Assembly (NCBI RefSeq): GCF_037975245.1
Contig: NC_092569.1
Coordinates: 1,651,501-1,715,500 of the forward strand
Direction: 5' to 3'
DNA from: Apostichopus japonicus
Taxonomy: Eukaryota; Echinodermata; Holothuroidea; Aspidochirotida; Stichopodidae
Length of the DNA stretch: 64,000 nt
The notes beneath the pieces are model-generated. The model was not told where the DNA came from. It was given only the letters and a program-made list of their open reading frames with translations, and made no database searches. A program made the translations under genes and the position numbers. The stretch's first letter is position 1; every line of letters begins with the position of its first letter. Below, one piece after another: positions 47,165 to 64,000 of the stretch.

Positions 47165-47326
47165 CAAACTGCTTATCCACTAGAGAGCCTGTGTAAAAGA
47201 ATGTGTAAAAGTAAGTTGGCCTGACGTTTTGATCCTAGCAGGATCTTCTTCAGAGGCTAAAATCATTTTCGCCTCTGAAGAAGATCCTGCTAGGATCCAA
47301 ATGTCAGGCCAACTTACTTTTACACA
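47165..47326. mobile_element. fold-back element, copy 2
   Basis: Almost perfect hairpin at 47202-47326: TGTGTAAAAGTAAGTTGGCC through CTTCTTCAGAGGC on the left and the inverse GCCTCTGAAGAAGATCCTGC through CTTTTACACA on the right. Arms are about 55 bp with a loop of about 14. The left flank with GCAAACTGCTTATCCA also occurs, inverted, beside copy 1 (24828-24965). Confidence 0.85.
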
Positions 47327-47770
47327 ATATGTAAACATGAGAGTACAAAGGTCAAACTTTGCTACTGACTTCTTGTAAACACACACATTCTGCTAGAAAT
47401 TGGACACTTCACTTTATTTTACTGTCGTGTTTACTGTTTTCGAGCACCGATTCCAGGTTGAGTCATCAATGAGTGAACCGCAGCACAAAGGTCAGGGGTT
47501 ATGAATATGCATACACCCTGGCATGCTGCATAATCCCCCAAAATGATCAGTAAACTTGCGAATAGAAGGTTCTAAGAGGTTTCTGGAATTGTCTAATATT
47601 GCAAAAGTGGGTCTTCTTCTATGCTCAGTGATAACTGAGAGAGATTCTGACGTCAGATTTAAGCTTAAAACTTCAGATAGTAAAAATCAGCTAAGTTCAA
47701 CAATGTATCATGTTTGTTTCTCTTTCATACTTTCTCTGGATTGTAGGATTTGTCTAAATTCACATCACCA

Positions 47771-50700
47771 TTAACAATTTGTTTCAACCTGGTCTCTGTC
47801 CTCCAAATCAAGAATAACTTTATCTTCTGTACTGCTGGTATAACAAGGTGCTTCGTCGCCGGGGTTACAAGTCTTGAGAAACTCCACGATGAGAGTGTAG
47901 TCTGCATCTCGGGCAAGATCGATGGGTCGAACCCCTTCCTGAAAATAATATGAATTTATAAGACACAATTAATAAGTGACATGTCTGTTCATAATTTTTT
48001 CATGTCAGGCATTCTGCATGGTTTATGTGGGATATGGTATGGAGTGGGGGAAGGTGGGGTGGGGTTAGAAGTTGCTTGTGGTGTTGGAAGTAAATGTCCA
48101 ACTGTGGTACATGAAACAAAAATGTTTCACTTATGAACTCATGCATTTAGCCGATCAAATTTTTTGAGTCATATGTATAGACAGGTGTATGGGAAAAAGT
48201 GAATAGTTATAGCACTGCTAATACCATAATAAAATACAAATCACATTCTTTTGATATTTTGTGTAAATATGCAATAGGTAGGATTCCTGCATGGCTTAGA
48301 AAGATGGCTGAATCTCCTCTGTGCATTTTTACTCCAGCCCCCTCCCATCTCTCCCACCCACTTTCTATTCAGATATATACATCAATGCTTAACATCATAT
48401 GTAGTTAATGTTTCAGTGTTATTTTCAGGGATAAGCAACTGAGCCTTCTTTCCAGCCCAAACCTCCATTGATAAGTTGATCATCAGTGTCTAAGGCTTAA
48501 GTGCACATTTTTAATCAAATTTTTTGTTCGAAAATCAATTCAGGGGTTTTCCTTCCCACAAATTTTCCATAAACACCCATCAAAGACCAACAAAACAGAA
48601 AAGAAAAAATCAAAATAAAAGCAAGGAAGGAAAGGAAAAGACCACTTTCAGTAAACATACTTTTGGTCACTTTCACCATATCATAGTTTTTTTGCAATCC
48701 AGAAACTTACCTTATTTTTTAAATTGACATCCGCTCCGGATTGCACAAGTTTGTTGACAATTGTCAAGTGGCCATGTAGAGCAGCAGCATGCAGAGCACT
48801 CTCACCATTCTACATGCCAAAAAAAAAAGAAAAAACTTGCAGCACTAAATAAGATTGATATTTTCATAAAGTAGTTTGGTCTCAACATGTTGTTTAATTT
48901 CATCATGTTGTTTGGCCTCATAATATTGGTTAATTTCATGATGTTGTTTCTCATAATGTGCATTTTAATAAATTCATTCCTACAGAAGTGGGGGGGGGGG
49001 GTTACAGTGTTCATAACAAAAGTTTCTTATTTTTCATCCTGTTGCTACTTTATTATAATTATTATGATTTGTTATTATTGAAATTGTTCTTGAAAAATAA
49101 AGCCTGCTGTTCAAGATGATTAATATATAAATTCAATATATGCTGAAGTAACTTTTAATGCAAACAAACTCTTGGGTAACTACAATGAACATCTTGATAG
49201 ACCAGAAAAAAAAATTAAATCATGTCAATTCAGCAGAAAGTAACTTAAGACTCATTCTGTAGGACCTACTTACCGCCATTAGTCCTGTATTTGCACCACA
49301 CTTTAAAAGTTCTCGAACGCATTCTACATGGCCCTTATGAGAAGCTTTGAACAGAGGGGTGACCCCATCCTTAAATAACAATCAAAAGTGACAACAATTG
49401 AGTTAATATCACAATGTACACTTAGATTAGTGTAGAAAACCATGAAATGTATTGTTATTTATCTTAAAGGAGAGTATCCACTTAATAAATGTTGTGGCAA
49501 GTCCAGGGAATTCTTGGTGATTCCTGGTATACACATTCTCTGATGACATTTATCTCAAAAGTAGAAAATTTATATTTATGATATTTATTATAATATTTAT
49601 AATATAATATTTACATACCTTCCATCTTCAAGACTATACTTAAAGGAATATAGACAAATTAAAAAAAAAAGTTTGTATTGTACAGTAATGCTAAACTATG
49701 TTAAGGAACATTAAACTGCATATTCTATTCTGCTCATCTTTAAGTAGTTACAAGTAAAAATTTGTGACTATTGAAAAAATTACAAAATATTTTCAGTCCG
49801 GTAGAACGACAAGTACTTGGAGGCCTGTTATCACATGAGGGGGCACACACTTCATACGCTACACCTTCAACTGATATTAACACACACATCACAAACATAC
49901 CTCTCTGGCAGCATCTACAGTCGCTCTATGGTACAGAAGCTCTGATAGGACTTCAAAATGACCCATTTGAGCAGATATCCAGAGAGGTGAAGCTCCATCC
50001 TACAGTAGTAAAAATCAAAAAAGAATATGTTTACTGTAAGAGCCTTTAAAACAGCTGATTATGTCTCATTCCTGAAGTTACATAATTACATCATTGTAAT
50101 ATAAATGGTATCATAACAATTTTTAATTATATAAATTATATAATTGTGTTACTGTTTCCTGGTGATTTATTCAATTCACCTGTGGAGTGGTCAATAACAA
50201 TTTGTATGATGCATTTGGACTCACCTCACCTCACCCTCCCCCCCCCCCCCCCCCAAAGAAACAAAAGAGGAAACATCTGGTGATATTTAATTGGTAATTG
50301 GCATTACCATTTATAAGGAAAATCAAATTTGATAACACTCGATATTATTCTATCAGAAGTAACAACATGTTTAGTCACATTTGATTTTTGAAAGTCAGCC
50401 TGACATATCAAGTTTTATCACTTTTTTTTTTAATATAAGTTGTCATGAGCAATCTAGTCTATCAAGGTAGTCTCAATTTCTTGTAAAATAGTTAGGGAAT
50501 TGAGAAAATGTGAAAATGTCTTTTTTTCCTTGAAGAGTAGACTGAACCATGACTCAAGGGTGGTTAAGTAGAAAAGGTAATATTTTCTGAAATACAGTCA
50601 TGTCATGTAAATGTAACATCTGTCATAATCTAGTCTTTTATGCTCAATCAAACCATGACGCAGACACCCCCAACCCCCCCCCCCCAAATAAAAAGAGACA

Positions 50701-53700
50701 GAATGACTCACTGTTCTACAAAGATTAACATCAGCCCCATAAATTATTAGATACTTCACAATGTCAAGGTTGCCACTCTGAGCTGCTATGAAAAGGGCTG
50801 TTGCACCATCCTGTGGGGAAAATAAAGGTGAGATTAACGGTAAATGCATCAGAAATGAATTGAAGTTAAGTAAAGGTCAATTTATGATGTGTATGGTAAA
50901 GGCATGGATATAATATTGTAAATGGCATCGTGGATAAAGATGGTGACTATGGACGGATGGAAGAAAGGAAACCTGGGACATTCAGGAGTTCCACCGCTGG
51001 GTGGCTTCAGTATAGGCAACACAGTGGCAAGGGCGGCACTATCAAAACACACAACAGTAACAATAGCACCAAAGCAACACCTACCAGTAGCAAAGACACT
51101 GGAAGAGCATCACCAGAACATCATGCAGTAGCAGGGACACCACCAACGCGATAAACATTACAGAAAAAACGGCACCATTACAGCACCCAGCATCAAAAAC
51201 ACATACGCTTGCAGCAACAAAATAACTGACAGAAAAACTCCCAGTAACAAGAACAATACCACCACAACGCTATTACAACAATACTGAGTAGCAATGAATG
51301 TGCCACAATAACAACACTCTGCAGAAGGACAAATGCAACTACTAGCAAGTGTAGCACCACAACACCTAGCAGCAACACCACCATTACAAAAACATTCAGT
51401 AACAATAACAGCACCATCAAAACTCCACTCACCATTAAGAACAACACCTCTTGACACTAACACATACTGCACACCAATGCCTGCTGTGTCTATGTATAAG
51501 TTTCTACTTACATCCATCTGCTGGTGTATATTAGCACCATTTTCCACAAGGATTTCCACAACTGGTAAGTGGTTACACTGGCAAGCGACAATTAAGGGTG
51601 TACCACCACCCTAAGAAAGAGAAAAATTAATTTGTGAAAATGGTGTAAATAATAATTATTTCATTCTGAAAGTTGGTGGAGTAATGGAAACAGTATTCCT
51701 AAGAGCAGTTTCACTGTTAATGCAGCTGGCCGCATGAGTCTGCTTGATATCTCCAGTCATACAAATGCTAGAAATATTGCTGCTTAGTTATTAAACCAGA
51801 ATTTGTTTGTGGTTGATAATTCTGCATCACAACACTGTCATATGAGTATCCTATACATGCATTTTAGCTTTTGTCTTATAAATTCTATTCATATGCAAAT
51901 ATGCGTATAGAAGCTTAATAAGCAAATAGAATCAACATGAATAAAAGAACCCTCACGATAAATATGTAACTTTCTAGATTTCATTTCTGTCAAATTTAAG
52001 GAGGGTATCCAACATGGCATTTCATTTGACTAAAATTGAATGATTAACTTCTTGCTTACTTTATTAATTATTTGATTGATTCATTGCCTGGGATGGTGGG
52101 GGAGGGGGTGGGGGGTGGCAAGGATGGAGGGGATCAATTGCTTAGAATATTTACACTTTCATATTTGCTCTCACCTTACTGGGCGAATCAAATTCGGCTT
52201 TAGAATTGATGAGCAAAGAGACAATTTCTAGGTAACCTCCTTGACTAGCAAAAAATATAGCAGTTGTACCAGTCTGCATAGGAAAGAAAATAAGGATGCA
52301 ACAATATAAATCTAAGAAGATTTGTGCATACAAAATTTGACCGATTGAGACACTTCACCCAGAGTAAGTAACGTAACTGTGCATTCCTGCGATTTCCAAT
52401 GATATACTGTATATCCTTCATCAAATGTCAAAAGTCAGAAATGTTCTCCTAAGGTCAAAGGTCTAGAATGATACATGGCACAGAGCAAATGGATTACTAC
52501 CTTTGAAGATTATGTAACTAATATTGAGGAAAACTTGCCAAATAGCCTTGTGCCATCTGTGAGCTAATTATGCCGGGTTTGCCCGGACCCCTTTCTTAAA
52601 GGGTGTGAAGACTCGCGCAAAAAGAAATGTCTCATGCCGGTAATCTGACCTAGTTTCGAATGAGGTGTAACAGAAGTGTTAGAGACCACAATCGATCCCA
52701 GAAAATACACACACAGCTTGCTACCGTCGGTAATTAGACACTAGTGTACAGTCAGTACATACAGCTGCGGTCAATACCCACAGCACAGTGTACACACGAT
52801 ACAGTGATAGACAAGTCAGGTCCAGCTAAAGATAACAAGGTATCACGTTTTATTACTGTCTGCATTTTGTAGCAACACGAATACAACATCACTTCCAAGC
52901 AACAGAAAGTTAACTTTTTCAGATGGCCACACACGGTTTGGGGCGAGTCTTCAATGCCTTAAAGGTTTATTACAGTGTGACACTGGATAAATTATTCCCT
53001 GTACAGGGTGAATTGATTAGTTGTTGGCAGGCAGAAGCACTTTATTCCTGTACACCCGGAGTCAAGCGCTCCAGTCTCGTTCTAGCCGAGAGAAAATCTG
53101 TTGCCGTCTTTTGATAAATTTTCAAAGGTCAGTTTCCTGGTCCATGATTGACCAAGTTACCACAAAACAATGTTAAATTCAACTACTTGCTTGTTTGTAG
53201 GAGTTAACGTTAAGAAAATAACAACTACTTCACAGAAGATGTGGGCAACTGATTTGAATTATTTACCTCCCGTTTCAGATTTGGGTCGGCACCCTGATCC
53301 AAAAGCTCTGTGATGCAATCGATGTGGTTGTTGGCTGCTGCTAGGATAAGAGGTGTTGTGCCTTCCTGAATGGGAAATGGAATAAGACAAACAGGACAAA
53401 GTTAGTAATAAAAAAAAGTTAAAATGAGGGGAAAGGGCAGAGAGATATGTTAATATTTGTATCCATGAAAGTTGAAAATTGATTAGAAAACTGCTAATGC
53501 AACAAAACAGCTATTGCAACTAAATTGAAAGGCTGAAACACTATGTTGCAGGTATACATGAATTCGGAAAGTTGTATAGTTTGAGTACTGTTTATAGGAA
53601 TGAAATATTTTTTTTAAATTGCTGTTATAAATAGTAAAACATAGAATGTAAGTTTGTCACTGACTTGCCATCAGTAGTTAATAAACGATCACACTACAAC

Positions 53701-54293
53701 AGAGCATTAAGCTAGTGGTTCAGAGTTAGTAATATTCAGAAACGACTTAAAATGTTTATGTCCTGCATTCCTGATTTTCAGGTGGAATAATTTAAGCATT
53801 TAATACACTCCATACATTTTTAACCTCTACATATATGGTACTCACACACACTGGAGCGTGCGGTGAATTAAGTAGTACACCACACACAGTGAAAATTCAC
53901 TTTTATGGTCAATAAAGAACATACACAAACAACCTGCATTCATGCATCATATCAGCCACAAAAGTATTAAATCAAAAGTATATATATATTAATACAACTT
54001 GGCAAGACATAAATATGTACACAGTAATTAGCAGCACAAAATGGGAATTTACATAATACAATCACCACGTAACCCTTAAACTATTTCTTTTGCATATCAA
54101 AACTGACAGCTATTTCATGCTTATAAATTCAAACTTATATATTTTTTTTCTATTGTCAAATGGCAAAACACATTTCACAAACCTTGTCGACGCTGTCTAC
54201 ACAGACCTTTCCTGTTTCAGAAATCTGCCTGAGTTTCTCCACATCACCTTTAACTGCGGCACTGTGGAGCCTCATGTCCGAAAGAGATTCCTT
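47771..54293 (-). CDS. ANKRD29: ANKRD29, ankyrin-repeat protein
   Basis: Minus-strand exons in order: 54293 (or 54290)-54183, 53365-53267, 52273-52175, 51610-51512, 50810-50712, 49999-49901, 49369-49274, 48809-48711, 47938-47771 (stop). All borders are GT-AG and phase 0. From the ATG at 54275 the protein is 316 residues (human is about 301). Repeats read in order with the human protein: EGTTPLILAAANNHIDC, GTTAIFFASQGGYLEIV, GGTPLIVACQCNHLPVV, DGATALFIAAQSGNLDIV, DGASPLWISAQMGHFEV, DGVTPLFKASHKGHVEC, NGESALHAAALHGHLTIV. The tail after the last repeat is acidic and ends in VETNC. Ankyrin repeats bind other proteins; the role of ANKRD29 itself is poorly known. The first coding exon has a splice acceptor, so at least one 5' exon lies upstream; if it carries an in-frame ATG the protein is slightly longer. 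Confidence 0.9.
48840..48985. repeat. short AT-rich tandem repeat in an ANKRD29 intron
   Basis: ATGTTGTTTAATTTCATCAT and variants with GGCCTCATAAT recur about every 35-40 bp, three to four times. The units are degenerate. Confidence 0.5.
50955..51480. repeat. CAA/CAC-rich low-complexity tract in ANKRD29
   Basis: Words of the type AGCACCA, AACAACA and CAGTAACAA repeat irregularly for about 500 bp in the intron next to exon 51512-51610. It gives open frames rich in Thr, Gln and Ala on the plus strand and Val and Leu on the minus strand, none of them a gene. Confidence 0.6.
51882..51992. repeat. dispersed repeat, copy B of an inverted pair
   Basis: Inverse of 45958-46073. It lies in the ANKRD29 intron between exons 51512-51610 and 52175-52273. 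Confidence 0.75.
52600..52958 (-). mobile_element. TTAA-flanked MITE family, copy 3
   Basis: 359 bp between TTAA at 52596-52599 and 52959-52962, opposite in orientation to copies 1 and 2. Ends are AGGGTGTGAAGACTCGCGC and GGGCGAGTCTTCAATGCC. It lies in an ANKRD29 intron. Confidence 0.87.
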
Positions 54294-54299
54294 CTTTTA

Positions 54300-55792
54300 G
54301 ATTAGAAAGCAAAGGGATAGAGTTTAAATTCCTGATGAAATATAATGTAATGTAAAATAGTGAACTCATCAGTATCAGAGATGGTTCCTGCTATTAAATT
54401 ACATCAAAACCTTGTGTAACTAATCTTTTAGAAGAAAGAAAAAGTTAAATCTTTTTTTTATTTGTGGGGGGGGGGCTGGACTGGAGTTTAGGATAGCCAC
54501 TTGCTTTAAATTAAAACTTCTTTCAATATTTACTTTGTTAGTGAGCATATTTTGTTATATTGATTTTGTTAAGAGTCAATTTATTATTAATACAGAAATC
54601 ACTCAATCCTATCTATTTCAAGTTTTTTCCCAAAATAATGGAATAAAAGCAAATAGAGAAAATAAAGAAAACTGTGTGGTGGAATTGTGACAACTTGCTG
54701 AATTATACATAACAGGAAAGGAATTAATTCAATAATGAATAAATATTGTCCCTAACAAATGTTTACCCCCAAATCAAATGTACTGGACTACTGGTCATAA
54801 CTTCTTAACTTAGATACACATGCATGTATGTATGATGAAGTTCTCAGATTGGATAGACAAAGCTAATATCATTGTCTAGCTTGTAAACTAAACATATATG
54901 GAGTATTATTATTATGTATACAGGCATACTGCTAGAACTTGTTGGTACTTAAAGACTAGGCGTTTAAATTCAATGCCTTTTCTCCGCCTAGGCTGAACGG
55001 GAATCGCTCCTATCACTTCAGGGAGCTGCAACTTCCGAGCTCCATGGTTCTAGTAAGCAGTACAGGAGTGTGCATAAACAAACACTGCCATAACTTAAGC
55101 CAACAAACCTTGGCAGACATGATCTGAGAATATAGCTTTCCGAGTAATATTCACCCTTCTTCATCCACACCGTTGCCTTCAAGTCATAATCTCGGATATT
55201 TCTAATACTCTTCTTCTCAATCACGTCTTCCGTTAATAACAATTATTCATTTTCGTCTTCAGTTATTGCTTATACGTTAGGTGCTTTCAACATATAGTCG
55301 ATCAAGAGAGCCTATTAGTAGGGCAGGTATTAGTATGACCTAACCTATGTCAATGAAACAACCCACGGATGTAAATAATGTACTTGATCAAGTTGGAAGA
55401 CTTTGATCTTTACCTTTGTTTATTGATAACAAACAGTTACTTCATGAAAGTCGACTCACTGGAAACCCCAATTAAACATTATTATTGAATCGCCTGCGTA
55501 ATTGCGACAATTTGGTGAACGCCGTACGATATAAATATGACCAGAAATATGAAGTATAACGAATGACCTTTCACCCTACTACAGTATACTTGTAATACAA
55601 ATGGTACACAGGACATTACATTGAGTGTCAAAGACCTTTCACAAATAGATATGCCAATGCTAGTAGAGGGTGAAAAGGGGATTTCCCTAGTTTTGTACCA
55701 TTTACTACACATTTGACTTGAACTTAACCTGCTGAAATACATTTGAAATAAATCTTTTTCTTAACATTCATTACGATTTTCTGCAAACCTAC
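54300..55792. other. probable 5' intron of ANKRD29
   Basis: No coding exon that joins in phase to the first ankyrin exon was found here. Several short frames exist but none has a family match. If the donor at 55,792 is used (see the candidate leader exon), this whole stretch is one intron. Confidence 0.35.
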
Positions 55793-55960
55793 CGATATCA
55801 CAATAGAGATTGTTTCTGTATCCCGGCAAGTAGAGGTCGATAGCGCAGGTTCAACGCACTCGTTTTGCTACGAATTATGAACAGATGGCTCATCTTCCGT
55901 ATGATACATCTCTGCTTCAATTGCTGGCATTCCATTCGCGATCGAATTTGACCAAGATCA
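55793..55960 (-). other. candidate ANKRD29 leader exon
   Basis: The minus strand reads GTGATATCG followed by GTAGGTTTG, a good splice donor. Joined to the acceptor at 54290, no ATG in frame is gained, so translation would begin at 54275. The right limit is a guess. Evidence is donor quality and position only. Confidence 0.25.
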
Positions 55961-56035
55961 ACAACGACCGTCTGCATACTAGTTACTGTAAAATATCTGT
56001 CGTTTGGTGATGTTAGTTGATGTTGAACTCCAAAA
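55800..56035. promoter_or_regulatory. possible bidirectional promoter, ANKRD29/IFT172
   Basis: The two genes diverge. IFT172 has its ATG at 56036, and if ANKRD29 has a leader exon near 55,793 the start sites are within about 250 bp. No TATA box, CpG cluster or named factor site can be asserted from reading the sequence. A ciliary RFX-type X-box would be expected for IFT172, but I did not find a convincing one. Confidence 0.25.
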
Positions 56036-63124
<7,089 letters not shown>

Positions 63125-63202
63125 TGACAGTGATACCACTAGCCTGCGAGGGACCGTCGATTCCCTTTACCCGCCAAAGGTACGGATGTGACGAGTCTAG
63201 AT

Positions 63203-64000
63203 AGCTAGGAACTGTAGCCAACTGTGTGATTTTAGTTGTTATTAGAGAGGAAAGTGGAAATCATCTGCTGTGTCCAATGAATAGTATATTAAAACCGTAA
63301 TAGCAGCAAGGAAATAACACCACAATCATTTCTCTTGACAGATTGATAGATCTTGATAGATAGCTAGGAACTATAGCCAACTGTTTGATTTTAGTTGTTA
63401 TTAGAGAGGAAAGTGGAAATCATCTGCTGTGTCCAATGAATAGTATATTAAAACCGTAATAGCAGCAAGGAAATAACACCACAATCATTTCTCTTGACAG
63501 ATTGATAGATCTTGATAGATAGCTAGGAACTATAGCCAACTGTTTGATTTTAGTTGTTATTAGAGAGGAAAGTGGAAATCATCTGCTGTGTCCAATGAAT
63601 AGTATATTAAAACCGTAATAGCAGCAAGGAAATAACACCACAATCATTTCTCTTGACAGATTGATAGATCTTGATAGATAGCTAGGAACTATAGCCAACT
63701 GTTTGATTTTAGTTGTTATTAGAGAGGAAAGTGGAAATTATCTGCTTAAGCCCTGGTGTCCAATGAATAGTATATTAAAACCGTAATAGCAGCAAGGAAA
63801 TAACACAACAATCATTTCTCTTGACAGATTGATAGATCTTGATAGATAGCTAGGAACTGTAACCAACTGTTTTATGTTAGTTGTTTTATAGAGGAAAGTG
63901 GAAATTATCTGCTTAAGCCCTGGTGTCCAATGAATAGTATATAAAAACCGTAATAGCCACAAGGAATTAACACCACAATCACTTCTCTTGACAGATTGAT
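63203..64000. repeat. 159-bp tandem array in IFT172 intron 7
   Basis: Units start at 63,203, 63,362, 63,521, 63,680 and 63,848 with AGCTAGGAACTATAGCC or a variant. The first spacings are exactly 159 bp; the fourth is 168 because of an extra TAAGCCCTGG-type insert that the fifth unit shares. Each unit includes CATCTGCTGTGTCCAATGAA and CAATCATTTCTCTTGACAG. Middle units are almost identical. The array runs off the end of the window. Confidence 0.95.

Noticed and set aside
47180-47386. 68-codon minus-strand frame
   Set aside because: It runs through the fold-back element and reads its two arms; not a gene.
51158-51614. 133- and 93-codon frames around 51,160-51,610
   Set aside because: Only 51512-51610 is a real exon (an ankyrin repeat); the rest is CAA/CAC-rich intron.

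Overview
The window is eukaryotic nuclear DNA, most likely from a marine invertebrate deuterostome; an echinoderm such as a sea cucumber fits best. The reasons are small exons with GT-AG introns, many TA, AAT and poly-G/C tracts, several families of short transposons, and protein sequences that read as divergent orthologues of vertebrate genes. The species call is inference. Most open frames in the window are not genes. The real coding sequence is split into exons, rebuilt here by following splice phase and homology.

Region 1 (1-21,500) is repeat-rich. It carries two minus-strand copies of a small secreted Ly6/uPAR-type gene (5193-8049 and 15289-19153). They lie in two duplicated segments of about 4-5 kb (about 5163-9583 and 15263-20335). 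Each gene has a signal-peptide exon and two cysteine-rich exons, and the product has ten cysteines and a hydrophobic C-terminus that suggests a GPI anchor. Between and around the genes are a hAT-like element with a perfect 8-bp target duplication, a head-to-tail pair of tRNA-derived SINEs, long TA arrays, a 36-bp minisatellite with higher-order structure, a pyrimidine-rich minisatellite and LINE 3' ends. At least two TTAA-flanked elements are present in only one duplicon.

Region 2 (21,567-42,864) has two plus-strand genes. TMEM65 (seven exons, mitochondrial inner-membrane protein) has introns holding a 31-bp palindromic minisatellite, a 44-bp minisatellite and a 2.7-kb nested transposon. RTF2 (seven exons, replication-fork protein) follows; the last 17 codons of its reading frame and the adjoining 3' sequence are repeated twice more downstream.

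Region 3 (about 42.9-56 kb) is AT-rich intergenic DNA and then ANKRD29 on the minus strand. Each ankyrin repeat of that gene is encoded by one exon of 96-99 bp with phase-0 borders. RTF2 and ANKRD29 converge.

Region 4 (56,036-64,000) holds the first seven exons of IFT172 on the plus strand (about 356 residues of the N-terminal WD40 region). The gene runs off the window inside an intron filled by a 159-bp tandem array. ANKRD29 and IFT172 diverge and may share a promoter.

The six genes do not form a pathway; they are neighbours. No operon, CRISPR array or rRNA was seen, and no intact tRNA gene was recognised.
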